A stretch of 64,000 nt of DNA, taken from Plantibacter flavus. GTDB taxonomy: Bacteria > Actinomycetota > Actinomycetes > Actinomycetales > Microbacteriaceae. A program made the translations under genes and the position numbers. The notes under the pieces are model-generated. The model did not search any database. It had not been told where the DNA came from and saw only the letters and a program-made list of their open reading frames with translations. This document shows positions 44,945 to 53,944 of this stretch, piece by piece. The first letter of the stretch is position 1, and every line of letters starts with the position of its first letter. The DNA is taken from positions 248,001 to 312,000 of the forward strand of contig NZ_FXAP01000002.1 in NCBI RefSeq assembly GCF_900177615.1, given 5' to 3'.

Positions 44945-46080
44945 GTGCTCCTGTCGACGGTGGCTTCGCGACGCTCGCGGACGCCACCAGGCCGGTCCGG
45001 CTCGTGCTCGTCGGTGCTGGCGGGATGGGACGGGCATGGTTGCGGACGATCCTCGCGAACCCGGACACGGAACTCGTCGGCGTCGTCGACCTCGACACGG
45101 CCCTCGCCGAGTCGGCGGTGGACGAGGCCGGGCTGCGGGTGGGCCCCGAGGGTGTCGTCGTCGGCACCAGCGTGTCGGTCGTCGCCGAGGCGACGGGGGC
45201 GGACGCGGTCGTCAACGTCACCGTGCCCGCCGCGCACCACCCCGTCAACACCGAGGCGCTCTTCGCCGGGTTGCCGGTGCTCTGCGAGAAGCCGATCGCA
45301 CCGACGGTGGCGCAGGCCCTCTCGTTGGCGGCGACGGCCGAGGCCAGCGGGCGATTGCTCATGACGAGCCAGTCGCGTCGCTACTACGCGTCGATCGCCG
45401 CCTTCCGGGAGCAGGTCGCGACGCTCGGTCGGCTCGGGACCGCGACCACGGAGTTCTTCAAGGCACCGCACTTCGGTGGATTCCGCGAGGAGATGCCGCA
45501 CGTGCTGCTCGTCGACATGGCGATCCACGCCTTCGACGCCGCCCGATACGTCCTCGGCAGCGACCCGATCGCCGTGTACTGCGAGGAGTACAACCCGGGG
45601 TGGAGCTGGTTCTCCGCCGACGCCGCCGCGACCGCGGTCTTCGAGTTCGCAGGCGGCGTCCGGTACACCTACAGCGGCAGCTGGTGTGCGGACGGCGTGG
45701 AGACCTCGTGGAACGGCAGTTGGCGAGTGAACGGTGAGCACGGCACGGCCGTCTGGGACGGCGACTCCGCTCCGCAGCGGCAGCTCGCGCCGCAGGACGG
45801 ATCACCATCGGTGGTCGAGACCGCTGAGCTCGAGCCGGACGTGCCGGAGGAGATCGCGGGCTCGCTCGTCGAGTTCGTCGACGCCCTGCGCACGGGGCGT
45901 GTCCCGTCGGGCGAGGTGCACGCCAACGTGTTGAGCCTCGCGATGGTGGAGGCCGCCGTGCGGTCCGCCGAGTCCGGCGAGCGCGTGGTCATCGCGGATG
46001 TGCTCGCCCAGGCGCACGCGCAGGCGATCGAGGCCGAGCCCCGCGACGACGTCCGGGCCGCCCTCGTCGCCTCCCGCTGA
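44941..46080 (+). CDS. Gfo/Idh/MocA family oxidoreductase (ThuB-like position)
   Basis: A 379-residue dehydrogenase of the same superfamily as the first gene of the operon but not a close copy. Its Rossmann loop is [31 protein letters not shown] carries the conserved lysine, and [20 protein letters not shown] holds the catalytic Asp and His. It overlaps the ThuA stop (ATGA). With ThuA and the other oxidoreductase it probably makes a route in which a sugar is oxidised (likely at C3), processed and reduced again. The exact sugar is unknown. Confidence 0.92.
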   Translation: MSAPVDGGFATLADATRPVRLVLVGAGGMGRAWLRTILANPDTELVGVVDLDTALAESAVDEAGLRVGPEGVVVGTSVSVVAEATGADAVVNVTVPAAHHPVNTEALFAGLPVLCEKPIAPTVAQALSLAATAEASGRLLMTSQSRRYYASIAAFREQVATLGRLGTATTEFFKAPHFGGFREEMPHVLLVDMAIHAFDAARYVLGSDPIAVYCEEYNPGWSWFSADAAATAVFEFAGGVRYTYSGSWCADGVETSWNGSWRVNGEHGTAVWDGDSAPQRQLAPQDGSPSVVETAELEPDVPEEIAGSLVEFVDALRTGRVPSGEVHANVLSLAMVEAAVRSAESGERVVIADVLAQAHAQAIEAEPRDDVRAALVASR

Positions 46081-46081
46081 G

Positions 46082-46130
46082 GTGAGGCGGATCGTCGCCC
46101 GCGCACCCCGCGAGCGACGATCCGCCTCAC
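46082..46130. terminator. Bidirectional hairpin terminator
   Basis: GTGAGGCGGATCGTCGC (46082-46098) is perfectly inverted at 46114-46130, a 17-base-pair stem with a 15-base loop. It starts 2 bases after the operon stop and lies 7 bases from the end of the convergent gene. Confidence 0.75.
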
Positions 46131-46136
46131 CTCACC

Positions 46137-46913
46137 TCACCAGGTGCCATCGAGGAGGTCGCGGGTCGCGACCAGGTTGAGCACCCGCCAGAGGCCGGAG
46201 TGGCCCGGCGTCTGGCCCGGCCGGTTCGGCCACCCCTCGAGGCGTGCGACACGGACGAAGCCGACCTCGTGCCACACCGGGTCCGTCTTGCGGAAGCAGT
46301 GCGGCTGCCAGACCACCGGACGCTCCGGCAGATTGCCCGAGGCCGGCTCGCGCTTCGCTCGCAGCGTCGCCAGGGACTCAGGCCCGGGGACCTGCTCGCC
46401 CACCCAGTCGAGCACGTCGAGCTCGGGTGAGTCACCGTATCGGGACCGATGGATGCCGGCGACCCGGAACAGGGCGGTCCGTCCGTTCGGCGCCGTGAAC
46501 GCGAGGACGTCGCCCGGTGTCAGGTCGTCCTCCACGTGGCGCCACGATCGACGGAGGCGCTTCGGTGCGGGCTGCGGTCCGAGGAGCTTCTCGCGGAGGC
46601 GATCGAGGGCCGCGGTCCGCCTGATGACCTCCCCCGGGCCGGCTTCGGCCCACAGCTCGAGGTCGGCACCGCGATCGATCGCCGCGAGCGCCCGCGTCTG
46701 CACGTCGGGATCGAGCCGGCCGACCTCGCTCTGCGCGGCCGCGAGCGGGATCCACAGCTCGCCGTCCTCGCGCTCCACGAGGTGGGTGAAGGACTCGATG
46801 GTCCGTCGCGTCGCCTCGTCGTCCGGCACCCGGTCCTGCACGTACTCGCGGTACTCGGTGCGGATGTCCGACGCCGCGTCGTTCGAGAAGATCGCCGTTC
46901 CCCATGCACCCAT
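46137..46913 (-). CDS. DUF4259-like N-terminus protein of unknown function
   Basis: A 258-residue cytosolic protein. It begins MGAWGTAIFSNDAASDIRTE, the hallmark opening of a family of short actinobacterial and proteobacterial proteins annotated as DUF4259 or similar. The middle is helical and acidic, and the C-terminal half is beta-rich with GDVLAFTAPNGRTALFRVAG, which resembles a small barrel that could bind nucleic acid or ligand. The start at 46913 is preferred to an in-frame ATG at 46961 because relatives start with MGAWG. It is monocistronic and divergent from pepA. Function unknown. Confidence 0.75.
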   Translation of the reverse strand: MGAWGTAIFSNDAASDIRTEYREYVQDRVPDDEATRRTIESFTHLVEREDGELWIPLAAAQSEVGRLDPDVQTRALAAIDRGADLELWAEAGPGEVIRRTAALDRLREKLLGPQPAPKRLRRSWRHVEDDLTPGDVLAFTAPNGRTALFRVAGIHRSRYGDSPELDVLDWVGEQVPGPESLATLRAKREPASGNLPERPVVWQPHCFRKTDPVWHEVGFVRVARLEGWPNRPGQTPGHSGLWRVLNLVATRDLLDGTW

Positions 46914-46960
46914 CCCGGCATCCTGCCAGACCCCTCGCGTCAGCGGCCAGGTGAGGCCCA

Positions 46961-46966
46961 TACGAT
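46961..46966 (+). promoter_or_regulatory. Candidate -10 TACGAT of pepA
   Basis: TACGAT lies 34 bases before the pepA ATG, leaving room for a leader with GAAGGA. No clear -35 was found. Confidence 0.3.
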
Positions 46967-47000
46967 GGATCCAGCCCGACTCCGAGACGAAGGACGCTGC

Positions 47001-48545
47001 ATGCCATCCCGCCCCACCAAGCTGATCCCGCCGACCTTCTCCCGCACCCCCTCACTCGACGCCGAGGCGGTCGAGCTGAGCGTCGCGATCGAACTCCCCG
47101 AGGGCGTCGAGGCGATCGGCCTGGCCGTCGCCCCCGCAGCCGACGGCGCCGGCGACGACATCCCCGCCGCGCTCGGACTCGACCGCGCGGCCCTGACCCG
47201 CGCCGGGTTCACCGGCGAGATCGGCCAGACGCTCGTCATCCCCAGCCAGGACGCCCCGACGTACATCGCGGTCGGCGTCGGTGACCCCGAGAAGCGCACC
47301 CCGGCAGCCCTCCGCGATATCGCTGCGGCCTTCGCCCGTGCGGCATCCTCGTTCGCGAGCATCGGCCTCGACGTGGCGCGCTCGTTCGACCTCGACCCGG
47401 CCTCCGCCGGCCAGCTCGTCGTCGAGGGCGCGCTCCTCGCCCGGTACCGCTACACCGAGCTGAAGCGGGAAACCAAGCGCACCCCGCTCGTCGCGCTCCA
47501 CCTCGTCGCCGGCGCCGAAGACCTGCCGGAGACCGCGACCGGCGCACACCGTGGCGAGGTCCTCGCCCGTTCGGCGAACCTCGCGCGCGACCTCGCGAAC
47601 ACGCCTCCCGGACACCTCACGGCGACCGACCTCGCCGACGTGGCCGAGACGCTCGGTGCCGCCAACGGGCTCGACGTCGAGGTCTTCGACAAGGACGCGC
47701 TCATCGAGCTCGGTCTCGGCGGCCTGCTCGGGGTCAACGCCGGCAGCGTCGAGGAACCGCGCCTGATCAAGCTCCGGTACACGCCGAAGGACGACGACGG
47801 CTCGCCGATCGAGGCCGCAGGGCACCTCGCGCTCGTCGGCAAGGGCATCATGTACGACTCGGGCGGCATCTCGCTCAAGCCGTCCGACCCGTCCCACGCG
47901 GCGATGAAGATGGACATGGCGGGCGCCGGAGCGATCCTGTCCGCCATGACGGCGCTGGAGGAGTTGCACTGCACGAGCAGCGTCACGGCGTTCCTCATGT
48001 GCACGGACAACATGCCCTCGGGCTCGGCCACGATGCTCGGCGACGTGCTGACGTTCCGCAACGGCACCACCGTCGAGATCAAGAACACCGACGCCGAGGG
48101 TCGTCTCGTCCTCGCCGACGGCCTGAGCCTCGCCGTCGAGGAGGAGCCCGACGCGATCGTCGACATCGCGACGCTGACCGGTGCCGCGATCATGGCGCTC
48201 GGCACGAAGACGGCGGCCGTGCACGGCACCGACCAGGGCATCGTCGACCAGACGCTCGCGTCGTCGAAGGCCACCGACGAGCAGCTGTGGCAGTTGCCGC
48301 TCGAACGCAGCTACCGGAAGCAGCTCGACTCGGACGTCGCGGACCTCGCCAACATCGGCGGCCGGTTCGCCGGTTCGACGCTCGCCGCGCTGTTCCTCGC
48401 GGAGTTCGTCGGCGACATCCCGTGGGCGCACCTCGACATCGCGGGCACCATGCTCGTGGAGTCGGACGAGTCGTGGCGGTCGAAGGGCGCGACCGGGTAC
48501 GGCACGCGCCTCCTCGTCGACCTGGCGCTCAACTTCCGCGCCTGA
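47001..48545 (+). CDS. pepA: Leucyl aminopeptidase (M17)
   Basis: A 514-residue M17 metallopeptidase that removes N-terminal residues from peptides in the cytosol. The C-terminal catalytic domain is canonical: GKGIMYDSGGISLKPS with the metal-binding Lys and Asp, KMDMAGAGAIL, DNMPSGSA, and the family signature NTDAEGRLVLADGL with further Mn/Zn ligands and the catalytic arginine. The N-terminal third is the variable macro-like domain. GAAGGA lies 8 bases before the ATG at 47001. It is followed by a 350-base repeat region. Confidence 0.96.
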   Translation: MPSRPTKLIPPTFSRTPSLDAEAVELSVAIELPEGVEAIGLAVAPAADGAGDDIPAALGLDRAALTRAGFTGEIGQTLVIPSQDAPTYIAVGVGDPEKRTPAALRDIAAAFARAASSFASIGLDVARSFDLDPASAGQLVVEGALLARYRYTELKRETKRTPLVALHLVAGAEDLPETATGAHRGEVLARSANLARDLANTPPGHLTATDLADVAETLGAANGLDVEVFDKDALIELGLGGLLGVNAGSVEEPRLIKLRYTPKDDDGSPIEAAGHLALVGKGIMYDSGGISLKPSDPSHAAMKMDMAGAGAILSAMTALEELHCTSSVTAFLMCTDNMPSGSATMLGDVLTFRNGTTVEIKNTDAEGRLVLADGLSLAVEEEPDAIVDIATLTGAAIMALGTKTAAVHGTDQGIVDQTLASSKATDEQLWQLPLERSYRKQLDSDVADLANIGGRFAGSTLAALFLAEFVGDIPWAHLDIAGTMLVESDESWRSKGATGYGTRLLVDLALNFRA

Positions 48546-48565
48546 CGCAAGACGCGGCGTCGGTG

Positions 48566-48820
48566 CCCGGTCCCCTGAGCCTGTCGAAGGGCGGCGACCG
48601 GACCGTCTTTCCCCGCGAGCACTTCGACAGGCTCAGTGACCGGATCAGCCCAGCCGCGACCCGGTCGCTGAGCCGCGTCCCGGACCCTGAGCCGCGTCCC
48701 GGCCCCTGAGCCTGTCGAAGGGCGGCGAGCGGACCACCTTCCCCGGCGAGCACTTCGACAGGCTCAGTGACCGGATCGGCCCACCTGCAACCCGGTCTCT
48801 GAGCCTGTCGAAGTGTCGAA
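48566..48820. repeat. Cluster of inverted dispersed repeats (CTGAGCCTGTCGAAG)
   Basis: Forward copies CCTGAGCCTGTCGAAGGGCGGCGA occur near 48573 and 48704. Inverted copies CACTTCGACAGGCTCAGTGACCGGATC occur near 48620 and 48750, and a fifth forward copy near 48797. Forward and inverted copies pair to form two long hairpins after pepA. The 363-base gap between pepA and the methyltransferase holds no gene. Confidence 0.8.
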
Positions 48821-48821
48821 G

Positions 48822-48838
48822 CCCCCCCCCCCCCCCCC
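48822..48838. repeat. Poly-C tract of 17 bases
   Basis: An uninterrupted run of 17 C, directly after the last dispersed repeat and about 70 bases before the methyltransferase start. Such tracts are prone to slippage and to sequencing error. Confidence 0.8.
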
Positions 48839-48908
48839 GGCGACACTCGCTATTGCCGTTCCGGCAAGAAACGGCTGTTCGCAGCCGGTGTCACGGCAGG
48901 CTGATGCC

Positions 48909-49553
48909 ATGACCTCCGAGCACGAGCCCGCCATCACCGATCCCGCCGCCTTCTGGGAGCACCGTTACAGCAGCCGCGGCCAGGTGTGGAGCGGCAGGCC
49001 GAACGCCGCCCTCGAGCGCGAGGTGGGCGAGTTGGCGCCCGGCACCGCACTCGAACTCGGCAGCGGAGAGGGCGCCGACGCCGTGTGGCTCGCCCGGCAG
49101 GGCTGGTCCGTGACCGCCGTCGACATCTCCCCGAGCGCGCTCGCCCTCGGAGCGTCGACCGCGAGCGAGGCGGGGGTCGCCGATCGCATCACCTGGGTGC
49201 AGGCCGACCTCGTCGAGTGGGAACCGTCGGCGTCGTTCGACCTCGTCACAGCGACCTTCCTGCACTCCCCCGTCGAGTTCCCGCGCGAGGCGGTCCTGCG
49301 CCGCGCGGCGTCGGCGGTCGCTCCCGGTGGCACGCTCCTCGTCGTCGGCCACGCCGGTCCGCCGCCCTGGGCGACCGAGCACATCGCGCACGCCCACTTC
49401 CCGACGCCCGACGAGGTCCACGTCTCCCTGGAGCTGGAGTCGACCGAGTGGGAGGTCATCACCGCAGGCCTCGTCGCGCGCGCGGCGATCGGGCCCGACG
49501 GCGAGCCCGCCGCGCTCGACGACAGCGTCCTTGTCCTCCGCCGCCGTCCCTAA
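48909..49553 (+). CDS. SAM-dependent methyltransferase (class I)
   Basis: A 214-residue methyltransferase of the type found near thiopurine- and tellurite-resistance families. It reads FWEHRYSSRGQVWSGRPNAAL, then the SAM-binding motif I ALELGSGEGADAVWLARQGW with the acidic loop SVTAVDISPSAL, motif II-like WVQADLVEWEP, and GGTLLVVGHAGPPPWA. The substrate is unknown. ATG 48909 is chosen; longer in-frame starts run into the poly-C tract and repeats. No good ribosome-binding site is visible. The stop codon lies inside the left arm of an inverted repeat. Confidence 0.87.
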   Translation: MTSEHEPAITDPAAFWEHRYSSRGQVWSGRPNAALEREVGELAPGTALELGSGEGADAVWLARQGWSVTAVDISPSALALGASTASEAGVADRITWVQADLVEWEPSASFDLVTATFLHSPVEFPREAVLRRAASAVAPGGTLLVVGHAGPPPWATEHIAHAHFPTPDEVHVSLELESTEWEVITAGLVARAAIGPDGEPAALDDSVLVLRRRP

Positions 49554-49632
49554 CTCAGGAGCGACTCGGCGCGTCGCGGCGCCCGGCCGGCGTGTCTCAC
49601 CCGACACGCCGCAGCGATCCTGAGTTAGGGAC
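49546..49632. repeat. Inverted repeat, 15-base perfect arms (ACTCAGGA family), copy 1
   Basis: GTCCCTAACTCAGGA at 49546-49560 is perfectly inverted at 49618-49632. The inside includes GGCGTGTC and GACACGCC, a nested inverted pair. The left arm contains the methyltransferase stop codon, so the element doubles as its 3' end. Confidence 0.75.
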
Positions 49633-49694
49633 AACGCAGCACCCGAGCGGTCTGCGGAGTCACCCGTCCCCGCGTAGGTCCGGTCGGTTCACGA

Positions 49695-49765
49695 CTCAGG
49701 ACGGCCCCGGCGGGTCACATCGGCCACCCGGCGGGTCCGACGGGACGCCCCGCACCGGTCCTGAG
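49695..49765. repeat. Inverted repeat of the ACTCAGGA family, copy 2
   Basis: CTCAGGAC at 49695-49702 is inverted at 49758-49765. The inside is more diverged (CGGCGGGTC) than in the other copies. Confidence 0.55.
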
Positions 49766-49782
49766 AGGTGAACCCCTGCCGT

Positions 49783-49863
49783 CCCAACTCAGGAGTCGTC
49801 CGGCGTGTCGGCGGCGTGTCGGCGGGGGTGCAGCTCGACACGCCGCATCTGTCCTGAGTTGGG
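49783..49863. repeat. Inverted repeat of the ACTCAGGA family, copy 3
   Basis: CCCAACTCAGGA at 49783-49794 is perfectly inverted at 49852-49863, with CGGCGTGTCGGCGGCGTGTC and CGACACGCCGC inside. Three copies of the same element lie between the methyltransferase and argG genes. Confidence 0.7.
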
Positions 49864-49882
49864 GCAGGCATCGCCGACGCGA

Positions 49883-49917
49883 AACGCCCGCCGCACTCGT
49901 GGAGTGCGGCGGGCGTT
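49883..49917. terminator. Hairpin terminator of argG
   Basis: AACGCCCGCCGCACTC and its perfect inverse form a 16-base-pair stem with a GTG loop, 18 bases beyond the argG stop (minus strand). It has the same AACGCCCG start as the terminator at 34949. Confidence 0.8.
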
Positions 49918-49935
49918 CGGCGTTACGTGGTGCGA

Positions 49936-51621
<1,686 letters not shown>

Positions 51622-51659
51622 CTACTGGGGTCATCGGCAGGGGGCGACAGGCGGAGCCG

Positions 51660-51804
51660 ACCCTTCGACAATCGGTTCCTGCCCTTCGACAAGCCCTGCC
51701 CTTCGACAAGCTCAGGGACCGGGTGGTGAAGGGCAGGGACCGGGTGGTGAAGGGCAGGGACCGGCAGGTGAAGGGCAGGGACCGGCAGGTGAAGGGCATG
51801 GACC
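51660..51804. repeat. Dispersed repeat plus 21-base tandem array
   Basis: CCCTTCGACAA occurs three times (near 51660, 51682 and 51699), the last leading into the CTTCGACAAGCTCAGGGACCGG hairpin core. From 51721 to 51804 a 21-base unit, GGGTGGTGAAGGGCAGGGACC, repeats four times with G/C changes. It ends 10 bases before the end of the M13 peptidase gene. The remainder of the 439-base gap (51376-51659) holds no recognisable gene. Confidence 0.75.
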
Positions 51805-51814
51805 AGCAGGTCGG

Positions 51815-53794
51815 CTACCAGATGGTGACGCGCTCCTCGGGGGCGAGCCATGCTGCGTCGGACTCGGTGACGCCGAACGCCTCGTAGAAGGCGTCGATGT
51901 TCCGGACGATCTGGTTGCATCGGAACTCGTTCGGCGAGTGCGGGTCGATCGACAGCAGTCGGATGACCTCTGCGTCGCGTCCCTTCTGCTGCCAGGCCTG
52001 CGCCCAGGAGAGGAAGAACCGCTCCGCGCCGGTGAGGCCGTCGATGACCGGCGGCTCCGCACCCTCGAGCGACAGCAGGTACGCCTTCCAGGCGATGCCG
52101 AGCCCGCCGAGGTCGCCGATGTTCTCGCCGATCGTCAGGGCGCCGTTCACGTGGTGGTCGGGCACCTGGGCGGGAGCCAGCGCGTTGTACTGCTCGATGA
52201 GCGACGCGGTGCGCTCCTCGAACGCCGCGCGGTCGGCCTCGGTCCACCAGTCGGTGAGTCGGCCGTCGCCGTCGAACTTCGATCCCTGGTCGTCGAAGCC
52301 GTGCCCGATCTCGTGACCGATGACCGCGCCGATCGCCCCGTAGTTCGCGGCGGCGTCGCGGCCGGCGTCGAAGAACGGGTACTGGAGGATGGCGGCCGGG
52401 AACACGATCTCGTTGAAACCGGGGTTGTAGTAGGCGTTGATCGTCTGCGGCGTCATGAACCATTCGTCGCGGTCGAGCGGCTTGCCGATCTTGCCCAGTT
52501 CGCGGTCCATCTCGAACCGGCTGGCACGACGGACGTTGCCGAGCAGGTCGTCGGCGTCGAGCTCCAGCGCCGAGTAGTCGCGCCACTTGACGGGGAATCC
52601 GATCTTGGGCGTGAACTTGTCGAGCTTCTCCAACGCCCGCGTGCGGGTCTCGGGGCTCATCCACTCGAGGTTCTCGATGCTGTCGCGGTACGCCTCGACG
52701 AGGAAGCCGACGAGGACGTCCATCTCGTCCTTCGACGTGGCGCCGAAGTGCCGGTCGACGTAGATGCGGCCGACGGCCTCGCCGAGCATGCCCTCGACGA
52801 GCGAGACGCCGCGCTTCCAGCGCTCACGCTGCTGCGGCGTGCCGGTGAGGGTCTTGCCGTAGAAGTCGAAGTTGGCGCGACCGAACTCCTCGGAGAGGTA
52901 CGGAGCAGCACCGTGGACGACCTTCCAGGCCAGCCAGTCCTTCCAGGACTCGAGCTGCTCGGCGACGAGGAGCTCCCCGAGGCCCTCGAGGAAGCTCGGC
53001 TCGCGCACGACGATCTCGGCGAACACCGCGTCGGCGGCACCGATCGCATCGCGCCAGACGGCGAGGTTCGGGCCGTCGAGGTCGGCACCTGCGGCGAGCG
53101 CCGCCGCTTCGTCCCACGAGTACAGGTTGTACGTCTTCTCGCTGTCGCGGGTGGCGACGTTGTCCCAGTGCTTGGACGCGATCGCCGTCTCGAGGGCGAA
53201 CACGCGGTCGGCGCGTGCGGCAGCGTCGTCGATGCCGGCGAGCTCGAACATCGTCTGGAGGTGTGCGCGGTAGGCGTCGCGGATCTCGGCGAAGGTGTCT
53301 TCACGGAAATAGGACTCGTCGGGCAGCGTGATGCCGCCCTGTTCGGCGAAGACGAGGTAACGCTCGGGGTTGCCCGGGTCGTTGTCGACGAAGAGCTGCA
53401 GGAAGCCGCCGACGCCCTCCGCCTCGAACTCGCCGGAAAGGCGGAGGAAGGACTCGATGGAGTCGACCGCTGCGACACGGGCGAGCTGGTCGGCGAGCGG
53501 GGTCGCTCCGAGGGCGTTGGCCCGGTCGACGTCCATGAAGCTCGCGTACAGGGCGCCGATCTTCACGCCCTCCTCGCCGTCGGGGTTCGTCTGCGACTCC
53601 TCGATGATGTCGCGGACGGCGTTCTCGGCGTCTTCCGCCAGCTGGTGGAACGATCCCCAGCGGGCCTTGTCGTCGGGGATCTCGGTGCGGTCCATCCACT
53701 TGCCGTTCACGTGGCGGAAGAGGTCGTCCTGCGGCCGCACGGCCGGGTCGAGTTCGGAGCGGTCGATGCCGGAGGCGAGCTGCGCGTCAGTCAT
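51815..53794 (-). CDS. M13 family metalloendopeptidase (PepO/neprilysin-like)
   Basis: A 659-residue zinc endopeptidase. The zinc site is VIGHEIGHGFDDQG (His494, Glu495, His498), with the downstream ligand in ENIGDLGGLGIAW and the substrate-binding NAYYNPGFNEIVFPAAIL. The N-terminal half, RPQDDLFRHVNGKWMDRTEI, is the M13 N-domain. There is no signal peptide or membrane anchor, unlike mammalian neprilysin, so it is probably cytosolic like bacterial PepO. It cleaves peptides, mostly under 40 residues, before hydrophobic residues. ATG 53794; monocistronic. Confidence 0.95.
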   Translation of the reverse strand: MTDAQLASGIDRSELDPAVRPQDDLFRHVNGKWMDRTEIPDDKARWGSFHQLAEDAENAVRDIIEESQTNPDGEEGVKIGALYASFMDVDRANALGATPLADQLARVAAVDSIESFLRLSGEFEAEGVGGFLQLFVDNDPGNPERYLVFAEQGGITLPDESYFREDTFAEIRDAYRAHLQTMFELAGIDDAAARADRVFALETAIASKHWDNVATRDSEKTYNLYSWDEAAALAAGADLDGPNLAVWRDAIGAADAVFAEIVVREPSFLEGLGELLVAEQLESWKDWLAWKVVHGAAPYLSEEFGRANFDFYGKTLTGTPQQRERWKRGVSLVEGMLGEAVGRIYVDRHFGATSKDEMDVLVGFLVEAYRDSIENLEWMSPETRTRALEKLDKFTPKIGFPVKWRDYSALELDADDLLGNVRRASRFEMDRELGKIGKPLDRDEWFMTPQTINAYYNPGFNEIVFPAAILQYPFFDAGRDAAANYGAIGAVIGHEIGHGFDDQGSKFDGDGRLTDWWTEADRAAFEERTASLIEQYNALAPAQVPDHHVNGALTIGENIGDLGGLGIAWKAYLLSLEGAEPPVIDGLTGAERFFLSWAQAWQQKGRDAEVIRLLSIDPHSPNEFRCNQIVRNIDAFYEAFGVTESDAAWLAPEERVTIW

Positions 53795-53944
53795 GCGGAT
53801 CAGCCTAGCGACGGCACCTGACCACGGCTCGGGTGTTCTCTCAGAGCGGGCGTGCACCTCTGGACCGAGTCCTGTGGAGGAGCGTCGCGAGCGCTTCGGG
53901 GAACGAGGGACTACCGTTGACCCACCCGGCCGGAAGGAGCCCGC

